Shown here: positions 24,406-37,268 of the stretch, piece after piece
Position numbering within the stretch: the first letter of the stretch is position 1
Layout: each line of letters starts with the position of its first letter
NCBI RefSeq assembly: GCF_020085105.1
Contig: NC_058046.1
Span: 11,383,675-11,447,674 of the forward strand
DNA length: 64,000 bases
Source of the DNA: Siniperca chuatsi
Lineage: Eukaryota; Chordata; Actinopteri; Centrarchiformes; Sinipercidae
Direction of reading: 5' to 3'
The notes under the pieces: generated by a model
Database searches by the model: none
The model's input: the letters and a program-made list of their open reading frames with translations, nothing else
Told to the model about the DNA's origin: nothing
Position numbers and translations under genes: made by a program

Positions 24406-27400
24406 TTATCTGACACTCTGTGACATGTGTAGAGGGGTCAGCATCTCTTCAAAAATGGCTCCTTTCACATTGGACCCTCTCAGATTGGCTTCTTGTAGAT
24501 CGCAGCCAGACAGGTCACAATTCTGCAAAAAGGCAGCAGGGACAAAACTGTGGCAATGTAACTGTAAAGTGTTATAAATGATTACTTGTTTTGTCCGATC
24601 AATAGTCTAAACATAATAATAATATTCATTTTTCAATCATAAAAGACCTGGAACCAATTTAAATTTTTGGCATTTTGCTTAAAAACATGACTTAAATCAA
24701 TTCTCCAAATTGTTGCAGATTACTTTTTTGTTTACCACTAATTATTTCAGCTCTAGTGCTATGGCTTAGTCCTGTTACTTTTTGTAAGATACCAATGGCT
24801 TTCGTAAACCCTCAACATTTATGATTGAAATGCTGTTATCCTACAGGAAAAAGAATTAATGACATTTGATATATAAATTGATCATCACACACACACACAC
24901 ACACACTTCAGGTTCAAAAAGCTAAAGATGTACTTTGAATGCAAGGCACCCAAAAACATACTAATCTTACAGTCTGGCTAAATCAAACTGAAATCTCCAG
25001 TTAGGAACACTTTTATTTACTTGCAAAATTATATTATATTCCAATTAAGATAAAAAGATTAGATTAATTGTACTCACTGTATTCACTGTTTATTTATTTA
25101 CAGGAAGGTTCACCCTTGGGTTAGTGTAAAATGATAACAGTCATTTTGGCAAAAGATGTGGGATGCACCAGAAATATATAGTATATTAATGATCTATAAA
25201 TCAATTTAATAATATCTGCATTGTTCCCATTTTTGGCCCTAGAAAGTTGCCATAAGTAAGATTGCCAGCTGAGTCAACATGAGTGTTTTTATTTATAATC
25301 CCTTCTGATAGCCCTAACTCACCTCGAGATCAGTCCCTGCTAAAGTGGCTCCCCGCAGGTTACAATTCTTCAGCTTTGCATTTTTCAGAGTGGCCACACG
25401 CAGGTTGATACCGGTCATCTGGCTTCCTTCCATGTCAACTCCTTTCAGGTTAGCACCTGATTACAAAAACATTTGGTTAAAACATGACTACAAAAGTGAA
25501 ACTTCCTCAATTACCTTGATGAATTGTGATGGATTACCTTCCAGGTTGGCCTTCAATCCTGATGGATCCTCAAAATTGCATCCTTTGAGAGAAGCTCCCT
25601 CGGCATTGGAACAGAGCATCTTCACCCCTTGTAAGTTAGCACCCTTCAAAAGACAACGCAAAAGTATTCATAATGTTCTTGTAGGTTCATATTGCGTTTC
25701 GCCCTACAAGAAATGTGTGTAAAGTTACCAGATTAAAGAAAAAACAGTCTGCTTTGTTGTTTTTTTAATGAGGTGAATGTGAGAGTAGGTGTGTGCCATT
25801 GGCAAACATGTTTAAGAACAGAATGGCCCTTCCTCCACACAAGTGAGGGGGCAGCAGGTGTGAAGTGGCCAAAAACCAAAAGCCAAGTCCATTGTTCACC
25901 ATCAGAAAGGCCAACAATTAAAAATAACACAAAAATGACACACACAACTCAGACAGAAGAAGGAAATGTTTGCTTCCCCACAGTGAGATGGTGGGATGCA
26001 TTCTGCACTCATAGTGCATCTATATGTGCACATGAATCATTTAGTGCTGACAAGTTAAAGAGTTTTCAGACTTACATCCAGGTTGGCTCCAGAAAGATCA
26101 GCTCGCTCCAGATTGGAACAGCACAGGTTGGCATGTGTCAGATTGCAGCGGCTGAGATTAGCCATCTTGAAATTGATGTAACGCAAATCAAGTCGGGACA
26201 GATCAGCGCCACTGAAATTAAGACCCTAAAAACAGAGTAATAGAGTCAAAATAGTAAACTTGATGGTGAACTGAAATGATGGGTAGATGAAAACATTTTC
26301 ATTTAGCTGTACCTGACAGCGGAGCTCTGATTTGGTGGGTGTTGCCAGAAGAAAACGAACAAACTCCTTGCGAGAAATGGGAGAGTGATCCTCTGGTGGC
26401 TGTGAGTTCTGTTTTGAAAGAAAGCATGTGGTAAGTCATGATGCATTCAAGGGAGTGATCCCATTACTGAATGTGAACTATTTACCTACCACACTTCACA
26501 TTACCTTGATTGCCACTTCCAGTTGTTCAGCAAGCTGCTCTATTCCAAAGAACCGAGCTTCCTCAAGGACACCTGGAAGACATTTAGCACAATGCTACAA
26601 ATTGGTGCTTATTTTCAAATTCAATCAGGAAATTGCAGTGGGATTTTTCTTTAATTCTTCTTCATCATTTAGGATTTGTCAAAAAAGCTTACCTCGTATA
26701 TTTATGCCTTCATTGATAATGAGCTGACCATGTCTCAAGTAGTTGAGAATAGGCTCAAAGTATTCAGGGCTGCGGTCGATTAGGTAAGCCCCATGCTCGT
26801 CCCGCTTGTTCCCCCACACATCTGTAGCAAACACAGAGGTTGACAAGGCCCATTCAAAAAGATGGCTCACATAAAACAAAAATGAAATGCTTACTGATTG
26901 GCTAGTCCGCTCTGTAGACATAACTTACCTTTCTCTCGAAACATGTGAGCAAGCATACTCTCTGGCTCTTTGCTGACCAAGGTGCTCCTGAATACAAAAC
27001 GGAAACATTCAGCAAAAAAGACAATGTATGAAAATGAAACTTTAACCGAGAAAGATTAACATAAATATACACTGTGGTATAGCAATATCAAGTCTTTTGT
27101 AATGTGTTTATTACTGGTCAAAACAGCATTAAGACTACAGATACCTGGTGGTTGTGAAGGGACGACCACCAATATTAAGGGTCAGCCAATCAGTGTGTGC
27201 TCCATGCTGATCAGATGTAACCCTGGCTTCATGGTGAGGGTCTGTGATATATAAAATATATAAAAAAAGGGGAAGAAGACAGAGTCTCTGAGACAATATT
27301 CACACTTTCACTGACAGTGGATGAGATTCCTGCAGCAGACATGACAGCACTCACCAATAAATGGATCTCCTTCTGACACATACAACACGTCGTCATCTCT

Positions 27401-27993
27401 GTTAGAAACGCAAGATACACAGACAAGTCACAGAATGAGTTGACATGCTCATAAAGCGCTTGGCAACATTATTATTATCATCGTGTGAGCTTACCTTATA
27501 AGGGCAATGTCATCTATGAGACCACCCTTTCCATTGTATAAACTGGAGGCTTTAATTCCTAACTTATTACTTGCTACGGAAAGTAAGTCGGACAAGGCCC
27601 CGTACACTGCTACAACCTAAAAAGAAAGATTAAAAATCAGTGGGGTGTTAAGGATTTAAGTTTAAAACAAAATGGGTCACTCCTGTCTAATACAAGATGA
27701 AGTTATTGAGTCGCAGTTAGCGGTGTGAACGATGTTGGGCAAACTGTTACGTTTATATTACGTGTGGAAATAATGTCATAAAGACCAACGTTTACCTTGT
27801 CTTCATATGACTATTGTTGATAATACGTAGTAGGTACAATCTAATTTTAGAGTTAGTTAGCTATAATGAAACACGTATGTTCAGTGGAAAAAGCCAGTCA
27901 TTCTGTGGCCCACACTGAACAGCCTGTGTTATTAACGTTACCTACCTTGCCATTTTTACATGTCCCGTTAACAAATAAGGTAACTCTTCTCAT
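24406..27993 (-). CDS. kctd9: KCTD9, BTB/T1 and pentapeptide-repeat protein (complete, 12 coding exons)
   Basis: Coding exons on the minus strand: 27993-27946, 27616-27495, 27398-27355, 27241-27145, 26987-26929, 26821-26693, 26572-26505, 26408-26313, 26225-26076, 25643-25538, 25456-25323, 24522-24406. All use GT-AG junctions. They total 1170 bases, giving 389 residues, the length I recall for human KCTD9. Residues 1-80 form the ubiquitin-like KHA region (start [10 protein letters not shown]). The BTB/T1 domain runs about 89-190 ([10 protein letters not shown]; later [19 protein letters not shown]). From 222 to about 380 the protein is almost entirely pentapeptide repeats of the A(N/D)Lxx form, ending [12 protein letters not shown]. 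The family is linked to cullin-3 ubiquitin ligase assembly, though KCTD9's substrates are poorly known and I infer no target. The gene is intact and diverges from ankrd39. The kctd9a/kctd9b question is not resolved. Confidence 0.95.
24886..24906. repeat. (CA)n microsatellite
   Basis: About ten CA units in the last intron of kctd9. Confidence 0.9.
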
Positions 27994-28788
27994 TCTTTAG
28001 GCGCTTTGGTTATAAGTACTTTGTTACAATTTCAAAAATAATGTGACGTTTGTCAGGTAAAACTTGCTTGCCGATTCAAGCTGGCTAGCTAGCTGCATCA
28101 GACAACAACACGAGACAAAAGATGCCTTCAAGAGCTATCGTGGAAAAAAGGCAGTCCCAAGAAGGTATGGCTAAAAGTCATAGCTAAAAGTTTAATATCT
28201 CAACTTCTCCCGCATTTACAATTAGTCTCAATTATTCAATTTATTGTCAGGATATCACATACATAACTTGTACTAATGGCAATGTGAGACATTAAAGGGA
28301 ACGGTATTAGTCATATCATCAACAAATAATAAAAGTAAGTAGACAAACCGACCAAATCAGTGAGCACCTAAAGGGTGCCTTCTGACTGCAGCTCTGCAAT
28401 TGGTCGGAACGTGTACACGTAGTAGGTACGCTTGTTTTAAGCGTCGGGTGGTCTGGTGCAAACGTTTTGTCAACCTGAAGTTTTTTTCGTTTTGTACATA
28501 ACAAAAATAATGGCCATTCGCGAGGTTTCAACCTGTATCTGAATTTTAATAATTAATTAAATTTTTTGTTGTCATTCGGTTAAAAATTGGCCTCTTAACT
28601 TTGTTTTTGGGCTTGTGTATTTGGAAGCCAGCTGTTGGTGGAGGTAATGCACCACAAATTTGTCGACCACTAAAGATAGAAGAAGAAACACGGAACTGTT
28701 AAACAGCATCATGTTAATTCATGCCTGTAACTCTTAAACTAGTGTTCAGCTTTAGGACTATTTTATCCTGTTTGTGCCAAGCAACACA
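27994..28788. promoter_or_regulatory. Divergent promoter region between kctd9 and ankrd39
   Basis: The two start codons face away from each other across 795 bases, so both promoters and 5' UTRs must lie here or begin here. There is no clear TATA box at a convincing position. The segment 28375-28460 has several CpGs (GGTCGGAACGTGTACACG, AAGCGTCGGGTGG). Whether one shared bidirectional promoter serves both genes is inference. Confidence 0.45.
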
Positions 28789-29752
28789 ATGGCGTCTGAT
28801 AGGCACCATTGTTCATGTTGCTCCCATCCAGTCTCCTCTCCCAGTGTTTACCAGACGCTGAATGAAATGGATTTTGAACGAGGTTTGTGTGTTAGGCATG
28901 TAGTGGAGTTAAACCATGGTACTAATAGAGTAACGGAATGCAGAAAATATATGTATCTTCTTTCACTAAAGGCGTTGACATCCTCCAAATTCAAACATGC
29001 ATATTTTACCTTTCATTAAATGACTTGGGCTGAAAGTTATTTTCCTTCCTGACTGATCTTTTTAAGTTATGTTGTGTGTCATTCTTCTATGCAGGTATCT
29101 GGTCTGCTGCAATGGATGGGGACTTGGAGAAGGTCAAGTACTTGATCCAGAAGGGCACAGACCCTAACTTGAGAGACTCGGCTGGATACACATCTCTGGT
29201 GAGTTTACTGGGAAGATGTTTGGCTGTACGTGCTGTAGTGTCCACTGTTCTCGTGTATCTAAATTCCTGCGTCATTTTTGTGTGTTTTGTCTCAGCACTA
29301 TGCAAGTCGCAGTGGCCATCATGCTGTATGCAAGTTTCTTCTTGAGAGTGGTGCTTGTCCATCTCCACAGACACCAGGCGGTGCCACACCGCTCCATCGA
29401 TCAGCTTACTGCGGTCATCTGGATGTGGTTAGACTCCTACTGCACCACAGAGCAGATCCAGTGCTCTGTGATGATGATGGTGCATGCCCTTTACATAAGG
29501 TACAGAATTGCCAAAAATAACATAATAAAACCATTCCAGAGAGACAGTTGGATGATCATTTATCCACCTGCCTGTATTTTTTTCCCCTGTTAAATGCTTG
29601 AGCAGGCTGCAGAATGCGGTCATGAAGAAGTGTGTCAGCTGCTTCTTGAGCATTGTCCAGCACTCTGCAGCCAGGTGAACAAGAGGCTCCAGCTACCCTA
29701 CCAGCTGGCACCTCAGGGAGATCTGCAGGAGCTCTTAAAACCACCTCGGTGA
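28789..29752 (+). CDS. ankrd39: ANKRD39, small ankyrin-repeat protein (complete, four exons)
   Basis: Exons 28789-28882, 29095-29198, 29296-29499 and 29606-29752 join with GT-AG junctions and consistent phase to give 549 bases, 182 residues. The protein opens with a Cys/His-rich tail (HHCSCCSHP) and EMDFERG. Ankyrin repeats follow: [20 protein letters not shown], then [20 protein letters not shown], then [19 protein letters not shown], then [18 protein letters not shown]. The layout and the DFERGIWSAA junction match what I recall of ANKRD39 (human 183 residues). The ATG at 28789 is preferred over an in-frame upstream codon because it matches the family start MA. It has no enzymatic domain; the role is presumed protein binding and is little characterised. 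The C-terminal 25 residues are the least conserved part. Confidence 0.93.
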
Positions 29753-32700
29753 CAACAAGACACACTATATGCATCTATAGCATCTATGCTATAGAAACCT
29801 GTAAAACCTTGATGTTGTGTTGCTGCAATTGTTAATGATCTCACTGTGGAATTAGCCTGACATACAGAAGTTCAATACAAGAGCAGAGCAGGCGTACAAG
29901 TTAACTACAGACAGACAGACAGGTACAACAGTCAGTTATGAGTGCAGAAGTTTCACTTTGAAATGAATGCACTTAAACCCACAATGTATGGAATTTGAAA
30001 TGATCTGACTTTGAAAGGGCAGAAAGCAACGCATAAACACTAATGCCATCAGAATCTTTTGAAAGACACCATAATGACATAAGATTTCTACACAAAGCGC
30101 AACATTTTGAGTCAGAAAGCTCCTAGAGCATCCTGGAAGCTCCTTATAAGTGGCTTAGGGTTGATGGGTAGGAGTCACATGGTTGTTAGTCACATATTAC
30201 ATTTGTTCAGTGCAGTGCAAACACCAGCATTTACTCCCACTGCAGCATTAATGATTGTTTACTTTGAACACGTGTTAATGTGTGTGTTTGCCAAGGCAGT
30301 CTGTATTAAAACTGGAGGCCAACATCTTGCCCGCGTTGGGTTGTTTGTTCAGCTTTGTCTGGCAAATTTATGTGTAGTGATCCTTGCTGGGCTTTTTAAA
30401 TCTGTGCCAGCAGGGGGAGCTATTGTTTTAAAAGCAGCATGTGTTTTTTTCCAGTCCAGCATGTGAATGAGCTGGCAGCTTACACACAGTGACCTCATTC
30501 GATCCTCCAAGCACACCGTTGGAAAACTAAACGGGGGTAACTGTTAGGAAGAGAGAAAAGCATCATTGTAACTGTTACAGCTGATGGTAAGACATCATGG
30601 ATGGACACCACTGTTCAGCCAAGTTATGTTTATGCCAATGTACTGGGTTATTTACTGTGTATTAATGAAGTTATCAATCAATCAAACACTGCAACAGATT
30701 TGTAAATGTTTTTAAAGGTAATTTTGACACATTGATATCATTAGACATGTTTTAAAATTTGACATGGTCTTTAGGAACACTCATGCTAAACCTACATATT
30801 TTGCTAGTGGAGTGTTGTACTGTAGCAACATGTCTCAACTGCTTCTACTGTACTAGTTTTATTTCTCTGTAAGTATTTTAGCAAATTTTTGGGACCTACT
30901 GCTTCTAGTGTAAAGCATTTACACTTTTCTACACTGAGAACAGATGTTGATGGTTGATAGTCTTTGTATTTTTGGTTAAGTAATGACCTCAAACCACACA
31001 ACTGTCCACCAACCTGGACACTCTGGCTGCTAATTTGTTATAACCGCAGTTACTGATATTTCTTTGTGTATCACTGTGATCTGTAATGTAAGATTAAGCA
31101 AAATTAAATAATAGCGTCCTCACAAACATTGTTTATAGAATTTTTTTTTTGTTTTTACTTTCAAACTTTTTTTGAAAGGATTAGGAGTTATTAGCTTTTG
31201 TCTTGCCACTTTCACTGAAATGACTCATTCTTTCTTAAGTTATCAAAGGCAGGACACATTACTGAGTGCTTTTTTAACCAGTATTAATATGCAAAGGGAC
31301 CAAAAGATGGAAGCCTGGAGGGTGAATAAAGGATGTTGATATTTCCATATCTACTGAAACAGATGGAAATACTTTCAACTATTGTCTCATGTACTTACTT
31401 ATTCAAAGCATGTTCAATAAGTAACACATGCACATACAAGAGTCAGATACCTTTTCCTCTCAGCCTTCCCCAGATGTGCAGAGCAGAACTGCACTACTTC
31501 TGCGCTCCTGCAGTCCGCACAAACACGCGACAGAAACCTCTCGCTGCAGTCTGAGGAACTTTCATTGGGTCCGCTGGTGGGTGGTGTTTCCAAACTACCT
31601 TCAAACCACATCCAGTGCCGTGACTGGAGGGGTGCCAGGCCACATCTGGAGCTCATTGCAGCTGACGCCACACAGCACAAGGAGATGGGGTGTCGGGGTG
31701 GGGGGGGGTGTAGTGTAGATGGTGTGGGATGGGGGCATTTTAGCTTGAAGAACTAAGCCAAGAGAGCTGTTTGTGCTCAGTGACAAGTTCCTCCTTCCAC
31801 ACAGCTGAGGAGCTATAACTAGGATCACCAGTTTTGAGTGCCACATGTCGCTGCCCCCCTCGGAGATTGGTTAGAAGATATGTTTAGTTTGTTTTCTAAA
31901 TGGCAGGAAAAACAAAGCACATTATGCTATTTGAATCAGAACAGCATTTTGACTAGCACACAGACTATCACACCCGCCCACAGCACCTTCTGATTGTTCC
32001 CTTGCCAGGTTCTATGTAACATAATCAAAGTTGATGTCTTAGATTTGCTAGCAGTGAGCGAGGTAATGAAAACCCTCTGTGTCACTGGGTAAAACCAGAG
32101 GAATATTAAAGGGCCTCATTCTTTTTGGATAATTTTTCATGAGCTGGTTTGAATTTAAGAGCTGCTTTGCCCTTTTATGTGGAAACGATCAGAAACTGGC
32201 CTGTGTTGGGTGAAAATTAGCAGCTTTGTCAGAAAAGAAAGACCTTTTCCATGCTTAAAAAAAAAATTCTTTCGTCAGTACAAATGTCCACAACAAGTGA
32301 TGTCTAGGCTACGGTGTGATTTTTTTTTTTTTTTTTTTTTTTAGGCCTAGCTTTTGAGAGCTTTCTCGTACTCTGAGGACTTGGAGAGGACTCCACAAGA
32401 TGAGGAATTTGGATTACAGCTCTGTTTAGTAAGATTTATTTGGAAAGCAATGAAACTCCCTGGCCCTGGAACCCACTTCCACCATAATGAGCCCAAGTTA
32501 AACCAGGACTGGATGTTATTTTCCTCAGAAATAGAAGGTGGTCTGTGTGCCATGCTTGCATGGATGATTTGAAGTCAGTACTTGGGACTTTATTTTAAAA
32601 CTGTGTTTATTTCTCCAGTTTTAGAATTATGTTTAAGCTGCAAAAATAAGTGTTTTTTGTGGCTAGAAAAAAAATCACCATTGTATTCCACTGTGCCCGA

Positions 32701-33039
32701 TAGCAATTTCCTTCATTTTGGTGATATCTGGATGCTTGATTTCACAGATAAAAGGGTCATCTTTCCTGTGTCCACCTGTACAAAATTAATGCCATTCTCT
32801 GGCCAAGTAATCAACTAAATGGCTGGCAGATGGGCACACATTAAGAAGTGGAGTGCCAGACTCTGACATGGAGGACTGCCCCACGTTGTCTCATCTGCAT
32901 GGGGGAAGTAGGAGTGTGGGTGTTGGGTGAGGGAGGCGTGTGTAATCAAATCTACGGGAGCTGCTCCTCAGAGATGCTACATAATCCAATTTAGGTCCAC
33001 TCCCACTTCAAAGCAGCATGTTGTCTGCTGGTTGAAGTG
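29753..33039. other. Intergenic, no gene recognised
   Basis: No supported exon. Features of note are a guanine-rich tract at 31687-31735 and a pure T run of about two dozen bases ending near 32342. An open frame around 31480-31690 (+) has no recognisable domain and no clear splice boundaries. Confidence 0.45.
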
Positions 33040-33168
33040 ATGTTGCAGATCTTACGCTCCCACTTTCCAGGTCAGCGGGTGATGCGAGTCATGAGTCCAG
33101 AGGCCACAGCTCAGCTCTTCCAGGCAATCAGCGCTGTGACTGTGGGAAATGTCAGCCTTATCAGGTGA
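33040..33168 (+). other. Unassigned exon-like ORF, 42 codons
   Basis: An ATG-to-stop frame of 42 residues begins MLQILRSHFPGQRVMRV and ends VTVGNVSLIR. Inside it, an acceptor-like TTTCCAG ends at 33070 and a donor-like CAG|GTGATC follows 33164, which would make a 94-base exon. Base composition is richer in G and C than the surroundings and reads like coding sequence. I do not recognise the peptide. It may be an orphan exon, a microprotein, a conserved non-coding element or chance. Confidence 0.25.
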
Positions 33169-34499
33169 TCCAGCCAAACACAAATCGGACCATGTGATAC
33201 ATGTTTTTTGTAGATGTAATCAACATACTTATTAGCTTTATATTTTGATCTGAAAGACAGTGTTTTCAACCACATTATAGATCTCCCAGTCATTTAAAAA
33301 TTGGATATGGAAACCATGTCAGTGGAAATTGGGTTCCTGCAGCCACACTTGGACCAAAATGCAACCAACACATCTGGACAATGTTGAAACGTCCCTACCG
33401 GCAACCATAATCATGTAAAAGTTTCCCCAGGAAATTGTGCTCAGTGAACATGCTGTGATTTTTGTGTTATTGTGGGTATATTTGAGGGGGAACGTTTATT
33501 TTCCCAGATGTTTTTTTTCAGACTCTGTGGTGGATGGTTAAGTTTCTTTTTATTGATTATGGAGATGTAATCTTCTCAAAAGCAGGGCCAGACAAACAGC
33601 CCATAAGCTGTACCATATGAGTCTGAGGACAATTAATGAAGCTTTTGGGATCATATATCTAGGTCCCATCATGTTGTTAGAAATCAGATTATTATGTATC
33701 ATCTGCCACATCTGCAGTGGAACTCTGCAAATCGACTATTTATGCATCTTGTTCAGTGCAATTGAGCTTTTCCAGCATGTTTTTCATGTGTACAGGTTTA
33801 CTTGTCATCCACCCTATGGAGTTTTAACCTGCATGCCTATTTTTTATGTGTTCTGTTTTCCCTGTGTAGTTTATAGCGAAGGCTTGACAATTGATCAAGT
33901 TTCTTCAAGAGACTTCTGTTGATACAGTATATACACACGTTTTACACAATATATTTCCTAGTGCAATGCTCTGATAACATTTTCAGTAAGGTTAGTTTTA
34001 CACAAGGATGGAGCAGTTAAGACTCTGAGATAACATAAAGCAGAACAGTTACCCAAACTCATCCTAAAAGTCGCTTATAGTGCTGAATCCACAGAGAGAC
34101 TAGCTGGTGATCATAGTGGAGCATTTAGCAGCTGAGCCAGATATTTCCCTCAGGAATGGAGACCAAAAACAGCTAAAAAGAGAGTGAACAATGGACTTAT
34201 ATTCACCAGGTGGGCAGAAACATGACCAATGCTGAATACTAATGTCGTATCTGCTTCATGTGTAAATAGGTAACTGTTTGCTGCCCCCAAAGAGGCCAAA
34301 ATAATCTGTTATTGCAGGATTAATAAAAATTATAGCAGTATTTTGTATTTAAATATGCTGATGTGGTTTAATGGTCCATCAGCCACACCAGTACTGGCTA
34401 TCTAACACGTTTCAATGTCATTCAACTTCACTATGTTTTCATTAGTGTAAAAGTGCTAATAAAAACATACAAAACAAGTCACATATTTTGCATTATAGG
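33169..34499. other. Intergenic, no gene recognised
   Basis: AT-rich, with short open frames only and no repeat identified. Confidence 0.4.
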
Positions 34500-34660
34500 T
34501 GCATTAATTTTTTTTATACTTAAAGTGAATTTTGCTGATAATATTTTACTTTTACTTTAGCAACACTTTAAATGCTTAACTTGTAATGGAGTATTTTTAC
34601 AGAGAGGTATTGCTACTTTCACTGAAGTAAAAAATCTGAGTAGTTCCTCCACCACTGGTG
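34500..34660 (-). repeat. Dispersed repeat of the CAGTGG-AGAAGTATTCAG type, copy 2
   Basis: This is the reverse complement of the element at 13943-14103. It ends on the + strand with CTGAGTAGTTCCTCCACCAC, and ACTTTTACTTTAG-like blocks sit to its left. It is more diverged than copy 1. Confidence 0.55.
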
Positions 34661-36835
34661 ATGTAAAAGGAAAGGATCAAGGAAAATACTTTAAAAGATG
34701 TTTTCTAATAATAATACGTGGTCCAGACAAAGACTTTGGGGAACTGAATAAGAGTTATATCCAAAACTGACATCTTTGATATATTAGGTCCGCTTTTATT
34801 CATTCATTGTCAGAAATGGACCATAAAAGGCAGACTTTATGTAAAGATAAGATCCTGCAAGCCCTCATTTTGTATAAATCAGATCAGATAAATCAGATTC
34901 TTTATAGCCTTCAGACATCATGGGAAATATACTGCAGTTGGAGCACAATAGAAGGGCAGAACTAAATAGCTGCATTTGGTGATGATTATTCACAACTACA
35001 ACAATGCAGCTGACACCACATTTGTTAGGATTTCCTCTACAATAACAAACAGCAAAATATTCACAACTGCAGTGACAATACTCCCATTCAGTGTGAATGA
35101 CTGGGGAACGCAACACCGTGCTGCACGTGTAATTGAACAAGATGGTTACGCTGATGAACTAAGACTCATAGAGGCACGCCGTCCCTCTGTCAGCAGGTGC
35201 CGGCACACACTAGCCCATTCATATGCGCATTCCTGTCTCTCCACTCGCAGCCCAGCAGGTTCCTCCCGGCCACTCAGGACAGGGGCTGATGCACACAAAG
35301 GGTCTTCAATCTGCCTCAAGACAACAGCCAGCATAAAGGCCCGGAAAGCGTTATGTCAAAGAGCAGGCTGGGGGTGGTGAGCTGTGCGTGGGGGGGCCTG
35401 CATAGAACAGGGGCACTGCTGATGGATGGATGAGGGCTGGGCTCAGGCAACGTAGTGGAAGGCCTGTCCGATGTTTTTGTGCATAAAGGAGGATATTTGT
35501 ACTTGCCCAGTAACAATGGAATGCAAACACAAAAAGCGAGGACAATAAAACACCACTTTGGGGCGATGAAGAAGCTGCTAGGGAAATCATCATGCAAAGC
35601 ATCCCTGGGGGAGATATTGTTCACTCTAAGGATTGCATGACTTTCTGTTTGTTCTCATGCTGATGTGTGGCTTAGCCTGCCTTCAGTTTGCTTTTGCATA
35701 AGGTATTCCTGGCTTTAACAGTGTCCGGCACATTTCCTTATGCTGAAAGGGAGCGATCAGAAATGCCCCACCTCATCTTAAAACAGACTGTGTTTAGACT
35801 GAGCTGTTGTCGGCCATGTCTAAGCGAAGGTTCAACTGACTTTAAAGCCTACGCAGTACTGGTGGTCCTATCTCAGATAATGTAAATGAGTAATTTAAAT
35901 TATTTCATCCTTTGTACACAACCTGACAACATTTTTAGAATTTCCTTTCAGGTGAAAAGAAACTGCACTGTGTAATTATTAATAGAAATCATAAACTTTA
36001 TGCCTTCACTTTATAGCCTTTCTGTTAAGCCCTGTCGGTAAGCTCACCTATATATTTCTTGAGCTACCATGGCATGTACACATCACAGGGACAGGTTAAT
36101 GATTAATGACTGGAGCTTTTTCAAATTAGCCCCACATAAAACAAGTTCTGCTTTCATTCTCGTATGTGTGCCAATGAACCAGCATAGAAATATAGACAGT
36201 ATGTCTCCCCTGTGCTGCTACAAACAACCGAAGACCATCTTTTATTGGTCTGCAATTGCTTTGTCTCATTTAGTCTCATCTGTTTTGCACACATTTTACC
36301 ACCCTTAGCTGTCACTGTTCAGAATGGGGGGAGTTTCAGATATATCACTCACCTCCTATCATCAGAGCAAAACAATAAGCAACCAAATTAATAAACATGT
36401 TCTGCCAAGGCTTTCGTGTCCTGTGTAGAACTTGTTTTTATCATTAACAGCTTGATGCACATCTCAAGGGAACTTTTTATCAGTGACACAAAAAGAAAAA
36501 TAAATGTCTATAAAATGTTTGGTTTAAACTGTTGTTGCATCAAAGATCTTCTCAGTCGTGTGTTGATGCTCTGAAATTCTAAGATGTGGCTGACGGCAGC
36601 ACATGCAAATTAAACTCTCACTATTAGTTACCCTAATAAACATGCTTGCTTTTTCTCTGGTATGTATGCGGTTGTCAGAGTCACACTCCATCTGCTGCAC
36701 GGTTAGCAGCTCTCTTTGAAGTTGCAAGTTAATTTGAGCTCAAAGTGCATTTGACAAAAAAAGGCAGTTTAGAAATGTTAAAAGTTGTAACATAAAGACA
36801 GTATGCCCTTTGGCATCACAGTCAGTCACTATAAC
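34661..36835. other. Intergenic, no gene recognised
   Basis: The stretch 35090-35480 is richer in G and C than its flanks and has open frames on both strands, but no recognisable domain or convincing splice pair. Nothing else was seen. Confidence 0.4.
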
Positions 36836-37268
36836 TTAAAGGAATAGTCTACATTTTGGGAAATATGCGTAGTCACTTTCTTGCCAAGAGTTAGTTTAAC
36901 TAACACTTTATATCTTGTTTTTTAATCCATACAAAAACTGAAGTGTAAAAACAACACGTTTGGTGTTATGTGTTATGAGCGCAGTCACTTCCTGGAGTCT
37001 CCCCTAGTTGCTTGGCAACCTCACAGTGATGACCAGACTCGAGGAAGTCACTGCACCCGGCCAAAAATATTCCAGCAGATAACCTCCAGTAAAACCACAC
37101 AACAACCCCTGTTTCCAGTCTTTGTGCTAAGCTAAGCTAACTGGCTGTTGGCGGTAGTTTCATAGTTAGCGGACAAACATGAGAGTGTTATAGCACTCTT
37201 CACATCTAACTCTCGGCAAGAAAACGAATAAGCGTTATTTCCCAAAATGCTGAACTATTTTCCTTTAA
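36836..37268. mobile_element. Foldback (MITE-like) DNA transposon, second copy
   Basis: The left end TTAAAGGAATAGTCTACATT with TTGGGAAATATGCG is mirrored at the right by GCGTTATTTCCCAAAATGC and GAACTATTTTCCTTTAA. Long inverted arms meet around 37000-37040, where CACTTCCTGGAGTC faces GACTCGAGGAAGTC. It is about 433 bp, has no transposase, and belongs to the family at 11406-12279. Confidence 0.8.

Noticed and set aside
28774-28788. Five extra in-frame codons ahead of the chosen ankrd39 start
   Set aside because: The first of these is not an ATG, and the family protein begins at the MA encoded from 28789.
31428-31756. Overlapping open frames with a GC-richer composition
   Set aside because: Considered as a possible exon, but no frame has convincing splice signals or a recognisable sequence.
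35090-35480. GC-richer block with open frames on both strands
   Set aside because: No recognisable protein, no paired splice sites; may be a conserved non-coding element but that cannot be shown from one sequence.
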